This document shows, piece by piece, positions 1 to 10,667 of a stretch of 32,365 bases of DNA. The DNA is from Bacteroidales bacterium KHT7 (GTDB lineage: Bacteria > Bacteroidota > Bacteroidia > Bacteroidales > Bacteroidaceae): contig FNBQ01000012.1 in NCBI GenBank assembly GCA_900102385.1, positions 90,812-123,176 of the forward strand, in the 5' to 3' direction. The stretch's first letter is position 1; every line of letters begins with the position of its first letter. Under the pieces are notes generated by a model. The model saw nothing but the letters and a program-made list of their open reading frames with translations, ran no database searches and was not told the DNA's origin. The translations under genes were made by a program, and so were the position numbers.

Positions 1-187
1 GACGTTCCTACGACGTTCCTACGACGTTCCTACGACGTTCCTACGACGTTCCTACGACGTTCCTACGACGTTCCTACGACGTTCCTACGACGTTCATACG
101 ACGTTCCTACGACGTTCCTACGACGTTCATACGACGTTCCTACGACGTTCCTACGACGTTCCTACGACGTTCCTACGACGTTCGGAC
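1..187. repeat. 11-bp tandem repeat array
   Basis: The unit GACGTTCCTAC is repeated head to tail 16 times, with a degenerate 17th copy (GACGTTCGGAC, 177-187). Units 9 (from 89) and 12 (from 122) read GACGTTCATAC. Otherwise the units are identical, which suggests recent slippage or homogenisation. There are no spacers, so it is not a CRISPR array. The array starts at base 1, so its true left end and copy number are unknown. The period is close to one helical turn, so each unit shows roughly the same DNA face. No function can be assigned from sequence. Confidence 0.95.
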
Positions 188-208
188 AATTTCTGACGAA
201 ATTGTCCG
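183..208. repeat. perfect hairpin at the end of the 11-bp array
   Basis: An 11-bp perfect inverted repeat (CGGACAATTTC at 183-193 and its complement at 198-208) has a TGAC tetraloop. Its left arm overlaps the last, degenerate unit of the tandem array. No T-run follows on either strand, so a simple intrinsic terminator is unlikely. It may be a boundary structure of the array or the end of a small mobile repeat. Confidence 0.75.
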
Positions 209-237
209 TTACAAGTCCAAAGTTATCTATCGGTTCA

Positions 238-280
238 GAATTTTCAACTTACTCCAATTATCAATTATGAATTTTGAATT
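238..280 (+). repeat. dispersed intergenic repeat, copy 1
   Basis: This AT-rich segment begins GAATTTTCAACTTA and ends with TGAATTTTGAATT. It reappears in inverted orientation at 21096-21137, with one single-base length difference and a few substitutions in the middle. Both copies lie in intergenic DNA downstream of minus-strand genes. Such AT-rich repeats are common between Bacteroidales genes, and their function is unknown. Confidence 0.7.
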
Positions 281-281
281 T

Positions 282-318
282 AAAAAAACGCCTTGAAAGC
301 CGAAAGGCAATCAAGGCG
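282..318 (-). terminator. rho-independent terminator of the glycoside hydrolase operon
   Basis: On the minus strand an 8-bp stem (CGCCTTGA/TCAAGGCG, 289-296 and 311-318), with a further GCC/GGC inner stem around a short loop, is followed directly by seven T residues (A282-A288 on plus). It lies about 30 bp beyond the stop codon of the last gene of the operon. This is a textbook intrinsic terminator. Confidence 0.9.
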
Positions 319-346
319 CGAAACCCAACCCCAAAAAGTGGGATTC

Positions 347-3181
347 TTATTTGAACTTTAATGTTATGTTTCCGTTTACCGGACCGTCAACCCACTTTGC
401 CTGCGACTGAGGGCCGCACAAGTCGGTTGAATTGACCTTGTTTCGGGCTGGTGCAATGACGTTCAGCACCGAGATTCCAGTCTCAGGGAATGTCCACAAC
501 TGGCGGTCGCGACCGTCGCGTGGCTGATATACGCCGATGTACACGTTTGGCGTGTTGTTCTTCAGGCAGATTGTGCCTTCGGCGGTTTCGATGTTCATCC
601 AGTCAACGTTATCGAAATAGCCCTTGAACTCGGGATAAGTGAACGACTCACCCGGAATTGGGTCGTTATAGTCGTTCTGCCAAAAGCCGTACTTTGTTCC
701 CTTTATGCGGTTCTGATAAACGCGGTAAGGACCGCTTCCAACCCACGACTTGCTCTTTACTTTTGTCTCTGGATAGTCGAAGGCGACGCCCATCATGTCA
801 ACCACTCCGCTAAAGTTGTATGTGTACTGAAGATTTACCGAGCCGTCTGGCGCAAATGCCCAACGAGCCTTGTCGATGTTTCCGAGTTTGTACTGAGCCG
901 TAACAACAAGGCTGTCGCCACTCTCCTCCTTCAGGAAGCCTACAAACTGGGCTGCCTCAGGAAACAGTTCGTACAAGCGTTCTTTCTGCTTTGCGTCCTT
1001 GTCGTCGTGGTTGTAGAACTGGTCCATAGAACGGTCTTCGCGGCGCACAACAACGGCACGAGGACCGTTAGAGAAGCTGAACGACTTTCCGCCAGACTTC
1101 ACACCCAAGAGATAGCCGTTCTTCTTACTGAACGAATATTCGGCATCGCCAGCCTTTACGGTAAGAACCGTATCTGCCTCCGAAGTCTGAGCCTTTGCGC
1201 CCGACTTTCCGGCAATCCACGGCTGGCTCTTGACTGGATAGCTCCAAGTGAAGAGTTCGCTTCCGTATTGGTCTGATGCCGTGATATAGAGAGCCTCTGC
1301 ACCATCGCACTTGTCAACAGGGAGCTTGAGCGAGCCCGACGAATGAGGCGCAACATCCGGACCTTTCAGTTCGCCGCCCTTGACAACGGTAAAATCGCCG
1401 TTCTTTGCCTTGCCGTTCTGAGTGGCGAACTTAACCCATTGCCACTTGAACTTGCACTCGTTAAGATTGGTAAAATCGTATCGGTTCTCGATATTGATGA
1501 TGCCGTTCTCAACCGTAACCTGAACAGGACACCATATTTCTTTTACAGTATAGTAACTGCCCTCTTTCTCGTAATGAGGACCAACAAGACCGTCGCATCC
1601 ATAACTGCCCACGTTGTCGATGAAGCCGTTCATATCAACGCGCTTAACGCCCTCGTCAACCAACGCCCAGAGGAAGCCTCCGGCACAACGTGGATGCTTG
1701 TACATCATCTTCCAGTAGTCGTCGAGACCTGCTCCGTGGCCACCGTCGTACAAACCGTGAAGGAACTCCGTAGGCATGAATATTTCGGGCTTGCGAAGAT
1801 AGTTCTGCGTCTCGCCGTAAGAGCGGTAGTGCATAGTCTCGAATCCTCCGAAGTTGCCCTGCGGATGGATTACGGGACGCTTCTGAGGGTCGTAGAGATG
1901 GAACTCGCCGTTAAGTTCGTCGTTCCAGCCCTTTTCGTTTCCGTTGCTCCACCAGATTACCGACGGATGGTTCACATCGCGCGTAACCATCTCTTTTACA
2001 AGAATCTTGCCCACGGCTGTCTCGTGATGGCCATGCCAGCCAGTCAGTTCGCTCATTACATACAGTCCGAGCGAATCGCAGGCATCAAGGAATTCGGGGT
2101 CGGCAGGATAATGGCTCAGGCGAACGGCATTCATGTTCATGCTCTTGATGAGGACGACATCCTCGATGTTCTTTGCCTTGCTGAGCGTGCGACCGCTCTC
2201 TGGACGGAAGCTGTGGCGATTCACTCCGCGCACCTTCATCTTCATGCCGTTGATGTAAAGTCCGTCGTTGGCACGAACCTCGATGGTGCGGAAGCCGAAC
2301 TTCTCTTTCTCAAGATGCAGCTCTTTTCCGTTTTTGTCAATAAGAGTAAAGTGAGCCTCGTATCTTACGGGCTTCTCGGCACTCCACTGGCTTATGCCCT
2401 TTACGCTGAAATCTACGTCGCAGCGGTCGCTTCCGCCTCTCACGGCAGACTCGTTGCTGCCCATCTTCTTGCCATTCATGTCGAAAATCTCGGTGCGTAT
2501 CTTTGCACCTTCAAGAGCGCGGTTAAGTTCGCAGATGGCGGTAAAGTGTCCGTCGGCCTTGGCATCAATAGAAATCTGATGGATATTAAGAGCCGGGCGA
2601 GCCACCATGAAAACAGGGCGAATAAGTCCGCCAAAGTTCCAGTAGTCGGCACGACGCTCCGATAGGTTTACGCCGGCGTTCTCGCTCTCCTTGCTAACCT
2701 GAACGGTGAGCACATTTTTCTTTGAACCGAAGAATACGCGGTCGGTAACATCGGCTGTAAAGCGGTAGAATCCGCCCTGATGCAAGCCAACTGCCTTTCG
2801 GCCGTTAATCTGCGCCTTGCAGTCGGTCATGGCAGCCTCGAACACCAGATATACTTCCTTGCCGTTCCACTCGGCAGGTAGGTTGAACTCGTACTTGTAT
2901 TCGCCCTTCTCGTCGGCTATGCCTTCGGGAAAGGCCTTTCCGTAGAACTTCATTCCGTACTGGAATGTTCCGAAGCCCTGACACTCCCAGCACGAAGGAA
3001 CTCCTATCTTTGTCCACTTGCCCGAGTTGTTTCCGCCCGAGCACTTAAAGTCCCATTGAACCATATCGTCGCAACCGTGGCCGCTGAGATACTGAACCTG
3101 AGTTGTTGGCGGAACGCCTGCCCACGCTGCCGAAGAGAGCGCGAGGGCAAGGATTCCGACTAAAGATTTTCTGTTTATCAT
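347..3181 (-). CDS. secreted glycoside hydrolase family 2 enzyme (beta-galactosidase-like)
   Basis: This is a 944-aa exo-glycosidase that would remove a terminal sugar in the periplasm or at the cell surface. A signal peptide (about residues 1-21, ending AWA) precedes a GH2 sugar-binding sandwich (about 60-195), an Ig-like domain (about 200-298) and a TIM barrel (about 300-560). The acid/base is E416 in NGNEKGW and the predicted nucleophile is E472 in MPTEFLHG. The VRGVNRHSF and RLSHYP motifs are typical of the family. The C-terminal 300 residues resemble the LacZ small-chain beta-sandwich region. It is the last gene of a four-gene operon: the preceding stop lies 13 bp upstream and an intrinsic terminator follows. 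The exact substrate cannot be read from sequence; GH2 includes beta-galactosidases, beta-glucuronidases, alpha-L-arabinopyranosidases and others. It is only distantly similar to the neighbouring LacZ-type protein. Confidence 0.92.
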   Translation of the reverse strand: MINRKSLVGILALALSSAAWAGVPPTTQVQYLSGHGCDDMVQWDFKCSGGNNSGKWTKIGVPSCWECQGFGTFQYGMKFYGKAFPEGIADEKGEYKYEFNLPAEWNGKEVYLVFEAAMTDCKAQINGRKAVGLHQGGFYRFTADVTDRVFFGSKKNVLTVQVSKESENAGVNLSERRADYWNFGGLIRPVFMVARPALNIHQISIDAKADGHFTAICELNRALEGAKIRTEIFDMNGKKMGSNESAVRGGSDRCDVDFSVKGISQWSAEKPVRYEAHFTLIDKNGKELHLEKEKFGFRTIEVRANDGLYINGMKMKVRGVNRHSFRPESGRTLSKAKNIEDVVLIKSMNMNAVRLSHYPADPEFLDACDSLGLYVMSELTGWHGHHETAVGKILVKEMVTRDVNHPSVIWWSNGNEKGWNDELNGEFHLYDPQKRPVIHPQGNFGGFETMHYRSYGETQNYLRKPEIFMPTEFLHGLYDGGHGAGLDDYWKMMYKHPRCAGGFLWALVDEGVKRVDMNGFIDNVGSYGCDGLVGPHYEKEGSYYTVKEIWCPVQVTVENGIINIENRYDFTNLNECKFKWQWVKFATQNGKAKNGDFTVVKGGELKGPDVAPHSSGSLKLPVDKCDGAEALYITASDQYGSELFTWSYPVKSQPWIAGKSGAKAQTSEADTVLTVKAGDAEYSFSKKNGYLLGVKSGGKSFSFSNGPRAVVVRREDRSMDQFYNHDDKDAKQKERLYELFPEAAQFVGFLKEESGDSLVVTAQYKLGNIDKARWAFAPDGSVNLQYTYNFSGVVDMMGVAFDYPETKVKSKSWVGSGPYRVYQNRIKGTKYGFWQNDYNDPIPGESFTYPEFKGYFDNVDWMNIETAEGTICLKNNTPNVYIGVYQPRDGRDRQLWTFPETGISVLNVIAPARNKVNSTDLCGPQSQAKWVDGPVNGNITLKFK

Positions 3182-3194
3182 TACGGTTTTCTGT

Positions 3195-6461
<3,267 letters not shown>

Positions 6462-9400
6462 TTACTCTACAATCAATGCATCGAAGGCGAGTCCCTTCGT
6501 GTCTTTTGCCGAAAGTTCTATCTTGTAGTGTCCGGCGTTGATGAACGAGCCTGTGGTGGTGTTTACAACCTTCCACTTGGCAGGCGTGTCGGGCAGCAGC
6601 ATGTCTTGCTCAAAGAGGACGACGCCCTTGGCATCAATCATGCGCACATGAGCCTTTGCCGGCTCGGTGTTCTGATTCATGTACTTGAACCGGAGAGTGT
6701 ATTCCTGAGCCAGTCCGGTTGAGATGTTCCAGACTATAGAGCCGCTTCCGCCTTTCTCGAAGAATACGCCCTTCTGCTTTTTGTGCTCTTTTATCGTCTT
6801 CTTGCCTTTTACTGCGGCATCTTCGGCCTCGTAGGTCATCTGCGCACGAACGTTGTCTTCCTTAGGCAAAAGATTTTCCGGCATCTTCTCGTAGACCTGC
6901 TTGTCTGCCTCAGCCCAACTGAAGTTTTTGTCGGCTTCGAGCTTTGTTGTCTCGATGTTTCCGACAGAAGAATCGGCAGAGATTGCGATGGCTGAAATCA
7001 CAGCCTCGCCCACCGCCACGCGAGGGAACGAGATACGGAGTTTTCCGTCCTTGGCACGAGAATAGACAACAAACTTGCAGAGTCCGGCAAAGCCTCGTTC
7101 TGCCCAAAGGTCGATGTTACGGAGTTTTACCGAGTCGTTCACAGCCACATCGAAGAGGCGGAGTCCTTCCTTGTCGGCGGTGTACGACTCGCCCCTACCT
7201 ATCCACGGCTCAATCATGTACAGCTCGATGCGATAGTTTGTGGCGGCATCTGCCCCGACTTTGAATTCGTAATACAGCTGCTCGCGTCCGAAACGGAACG
7301 TCTGCATCAGCTTCATATCCTTTGTGCCTCTGACGGGCGCGGATATGGTGCGCTGACTTCCGAGATAAGGCTGAAGATTGTCGAAGCGGTCGTCCCACGA
7401 GTGCGAAACGGCCTTGTTATCCTGATGCCACAACTGACCATACTCATCTGTATAATCATCGCCGCCGCAGTTTATGCGATAGATGTAGTTCTGATTCGCC
7501 TCGCCCTTGATGCTCACCGCCTCGCGATGACTGTCGCCCTGTGCAAGAAGCGACATCTTCGGAGATTCGGGCTTTGCAGAGTCCATCATCATATCTTCTG
7601 CCGCAGGCTTGCCGTTTTTATACCCCACAGCGCGGACTATACCATAACGTATGCCGATGTTTCCGAACGACACGCGGCACTCGCCCTCTTTCTTTATTGC
7701 GGTTGCAAGATATTCATTTTCAGCTACATCGTTATACAGTCTGACGGAATCGCAGTTGGTGTAGACTTTTTCGAGACTGATGATTCTAACCATAGGCTCT
7801 TTGCCGCCAATGGCGCGGTAGAGATAGTACATATCCGACGGCTCTTCCCACGGCGTAACGATGCCTTTGTAGTTGTACGGACCAACCTTGTCAATAAGGC
7901 GCAGAGCCTCATCGGGCTGACGGCGGCCGGGATTGTCGTGACTGCTGTAAATCCATTGGAATTGTCCGCAGACGCTATCTTTTGCCGACCATGCCTTGCG
8001 CATCTTCAGTTCGAGAAGATTGCAGGCGCGGTCTTCGGTATAAGCCTTTGTGTCGAGCGACTCGCTACCGTGAAAGTCGAGGGTTCGCCATGCGCCATAC
8101 TCGCCATTCAGCAGTTGCTTGTCGTTCTTCAGTTCCTTATCGTACTTATCGGGATGTCCGCCGTAAGTTCCGCTCCAGTTCTGAATTACGTTCCAATCCG
8201 TGCCCTCGCCGCCGTTGCAAGTCGTAATCAGTCGCATATTTGTTGCGGTTGGGTCCATCTGGCGTATGATTTCTGAACACTCGGCAGCAAAATCGCGCGG
8301 CAGAGTGCTCTCGTTCTGCAAGCCCCAGAGCACGAGCGAAGGCGAATTGCGGCGTTCCTTAACCCACTGGCGCAAAAGTTGCTTGAAGTTGTTGCGGAAA
8401 GCCGGAGTATCGTACCAGATGTGCGCGCTGAACTGCGGCCACCACACAATTCCACGTTTGTCCCATTCGTGCTGATAGAGCAGGTTGTGCGGATGATGCG
8501 CATCGCGGAACGCGTTGAATCCAAGGTCGGTAATCTGCTTTACGCGAGCCATTACCTGCTCTGGCGTAAAGGCATGACTCATTCCAAAGAGATGCTCGTA
8601 CTCGCAAACTCCGTGAATGAAGACGGGCTTGCCGTTTATCATGAATCGTTTGTCGCCGTCCTTTCGGGTTAGCGGCCAACTTATGGTGCGGACGCCAAAC
8701 GTAGTGTTCTCCTCGTCGGTTGTCTTTCCATTGCGTTTTACGAGGGTGACAGCCTTGTATAAGTATGGAGAGGCATCGCTCCAGAGTTGCGGATTGTCCA
8801 ACGTACCTTTCTGCCTTACTGTTTTCGTCTCGCCGGGAGCAAGAACGACCTCGTCGGTAAGGCGCATCTTCTGAACGCCGTCGGCATTGCAAATCTTGCT
8901 TATCAGTTGAATTTTCTGCTCGGCAGAGGAGTAGTTCTTCACCTCGGTCTCGACGAAAATATCTGCCGAAGTGGCCGATGCCTTGTCGGTGTTCCACACA
9001 TGAACGCCGAACGGCTCTACCCTGACCTCGTCGGTTATCTCAATAACAACGGGGCGGAATATTCCGAGCGGCTGCGAGCCTTCGCTGAATCCCCATTCTG
9101 AAGAGCATCCGCCGCAAACCCAAGGCATATCTTTTATTCCCGAAGGATGTTCGGCCAGAATCTCGATAGTGTTCTTTGCGCCCGACTTCAGGAATTTGCT
9201 AATTTCGTAAGTGTGAGTTACACGACCCATAGGCTGACGCTCGGCTACCTTAGAGCCGTTTACCGAGAGTGTTCCGTAACTGCCTACGCCTTCGAGCCTA
9301 ATGAACACGTGCTGATTAGGCTTAATCTCGGGCACATCTACCTCGGTGCGATAAACGGCTGAACCATGAAGATTGCCGTGAATCATCTGGCGCGCACCTT

Positions 9401-10652
9401 CGTAAGTGTCCCAGTTGTGCGGAACGCTGACCGTCTTCCATTCTTGCTTGTCGATTTTCTTTCCGTCGTTGTCGAGAAGGCAAGTATTCCAGTTGTCTTT
9501 CAGATTGATGAGGGTTCTTCTGCCTTTGGCATCTGGCTCGGGAAAAGAAACGCGGCTCTTGCCCATCGGCTTGCTCGTTGCCACGGCTATTCCACGCTGC
9601 TCGGCATTGTTTACGGCGCAATAGAAGTGATAGACCACGCCGTTATGCTTTATCACATAACTCTTGTGAGCAAAAAGTTCGTCGTATGGCTTTGACGGAT
9701 AAATTAGGTCGTCGCCCAGCCAGTCGTACCAATGAACAAGGTCGTAACTGCACGCAAAGGTGTTGTATGCCTTGTACGCTCTTGTTGGATTGAAAGCCGA
9801 GAAGTAGAACATTACGTAGAGGTCGCCAATCTTCTTTATCTGCGCATCGCCGGTGATTGTTCCGCTGCTCTCGTGCGAGAACACAGGATTTCCGTCGAAA
9901 CGCTTCCACTTCTTCATATCCTTGCTGAGGGCTATGCCGATGCGCTCGCCCTTCCACTTTGTTTCGGGATTGATTCCGCCAGCGTTGTAGTACATAACGA
10001 AAGGAGCACCGAGTTTCTTGCTCTTGTCGAAATAGATTGTGCTTTTGTACTGAGTGAGTTTCTCCCACCACTGGGCGTCGGCATCGTTATACGAAAGCAA
10101 AGGCGTTGTGAGCGACTGCCATTCATCGCCCTTGGCTATCGGCTTCGATGTCCATGCCAAGCCTATGGAAAGCGGAGCATTAACGGCCTCGTAGCCTGTT
10201 CCAGGGCCGCCGATGTATGTCATCCAGTTCTTGCCCTTGTACTTGCCAAGCTCTTCGTTGCCTTCCCAGTCGGTGTTCAGAAGTCCGGGGAATCCGCCGC
10301 GCTGGTTGGCATCCCAAAAGCCGTCGCGATATTTCAGAATACAGCCAACGGTGCGCCATTCAAGCAGATTGTCGCTCTCGGCGAGCCATGTCTCGTATCC
10401 GCGTCCGTCGGTTCCGCCCTTTCCGTTATATACGACGTATGTCATAAGCCACTTATCTCCTTCGCGGAAAACAGTCGGGCAGTCAATCTTGTGTTTGTTG
10501 TCGGCAGGCGCAACAACCATTCCGTACTTGTATGGTGTCTTTACTTCTTCGTAGATTTGTGCCATGCGCTCTTGCGTAACAACCTGAGCGCGTGCAAAGG
10601 CTGTTACGAGAGCAGCGAGTATCAATGTTATAGTTAGTCTGTAATATTTCAT
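6462..10652 (-). CDS. giant multidomain glycosidase: beta-propeller + GH2 + malectin + CBM6/35-like
   Basis: The protein is 1,396 aa. A signal peptide (about 1-22) is followed by a five-bladed-propeller glycosidase-like module (about 40-375; KIDCPTVF, SSGTITGDAQ and repeated W/Y-rich blades, as in GH43/GH32/GH137-type folds). A complete GH2 module follows (about 380-960) with acid/base E781 in WGLQNES and nucleophile E851 in LLNGEYGAWR. A malectin-like domain (about 1055-1225, starting YRINCGGDDYTDE) and a C-terminal CBM6/35-like domain (about 1270-1396, starting YEAEDAA) complete it. From memory, a propeller-GH2 fusion is the layout of Bacteroides thetaiotaomicron BT0996, in which a GH137 beta-L-arabinofuranosidase is joined to a GH2 beta-glucuronidase for rhamnogalacturonan-II breakdown. 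A similar dual role here is inference. It is second in the operon; 15 bp separate it from each neighbour. Confidence 0.9.
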   Translation of the reverse strand: MKYYRLTITLILAALVTAFARAQVVTQERMAQIYEEVKTPYKYGMVVAPADNKHKIDCPTVFREGDKWLMTYVVYNGKGGTDGRGYETWLAESDNLLEWRTVGCILKYRDGFWDANQRGGFPGLLNTDWEGNEELGKYKGKNWMTYIGGPGTGYEAVNAPLSIGLAWTSKPIAKGDEWQSLTTPLLSYNDADAQWWEKLTQYKSTIYFDKSKKLGAPFVMYYNAGGINPETKWKGERIGIALSKDMKKWKRFDGNPVFSHESSGTITGDAQIKKIGDLYVMFYFSAFNPTRAYKAYNTFACSYDLVHWYDWLGDDLIYPSKPYDELFAHKSYVIKHNGVVYHFYCAVNNAEQRGIAVATSKPMGKSRVSFPEPDAKGRRTLINLKDNWNTCLLDNDGKKIDKQEWKTVSVPHNWDTYEGARQMIHGNLHGSAVYRTEVDVPEIKPNQHVFIRLEGVGSYGTLSVNGSKVAERQPMGRVTHTYEISKFLKSGAKNTIEILAEHPSGIKDMPWVCGGCSSEWGFSEGSQPLGIFRPVVIEITDEVRVEPFGVHVWNTDKASATSADIFVETEVKNYSSAEQKIQLISKICNADGVQKMRLTDEVVLAPGETKTVRQKGTLDNPQLWSDASPYLYKAVTLVKRNGKTTDEENTTFGVRTISWPLTRKDGDKRFMINGKPVFIHGVCEYEHLFGMSHAFTPEQVMARVKQITDLGFNAFRDAHHPHNLLYQHEWDKRGIVWWPQFSAHIWYDTPAFRNNFKQLLRQWVKERRNSPSLVLWGLQNESTLPRDFAAECSEIIRQMDPTATNMRLITTCNGGEGTDWNVIQNWSGTYGGHPDKYDKELKNDKQLLNGEYGAWRTLDFHGSESLDTKAYTEDRACNLLELKMRKAWSAKDSVCGQFQWIYSSHDNPGRRQPDEALRLIDKVGPYNYKGIVTPWEEPSDMYYLYRAIGGKEPMVRIISLEKVYTNCDSVRLYNDVAENEYLATAIKKEGECRVSFGNIGIRYGIVRAVGYKNGKPAAEDMMMDSAKPESPKMSLLAQGDSHREAVSIKGEANQNYIYRINCGGDDYTDEYGQLWHQDNKAVSHSWDDRFDNLQPYLGSQRTISAPVRGTKDMKLMQTFRFGREQLYYEFKVGADAATNYRIELYMIEPWIGRGESYTADKEGLRLFDVAVNDSVKLRNIDLWAERGFAGLCKFVVYSRAKDGKLRISFPRVAVGEAVISAIAISADSSVGNIETTKLEADKNFSWAEADKQVYEKMPENLLPKEDNVRAQMTYEAEDAAVKGKKTIKEHKKQKGVFFEKGGSGSIVWNISTGLAQEYTLRFKYMNQNTEPAKAHVRMIDAKGVVLFEQDMLLPDTPAKWKVVNTTTGSFINAGHYKIELSAKDTKGLAFDALIVE

Positions 10653-10667
10653 CTGAATATTGTTTCT

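Noticed and set aside
1-187. CRISPR array.
   Set aside because: The units are contiguous 11-mers with no spacers and there are no cas genes.
3-296. A plus-strand frame open from the left edge through the 11-bp array to a TGA at 294-296.
   Set aside because: An 11-bp repeat without stops on this strand is open in all three frames by construction. The frame has no visible start and the encoded repeat (DVPTTFLRRSY) resembles no protein I know; it then runs through the hairpin, dispersed repeat and terminator.
1343-2665. A 440-codon plus-strand open frame opposite the GH2 gene.
   Set aside because: It is antisense to a protein with clear catalytic motifs; its composition is that of a mirror frame and it has no recognisable domain.
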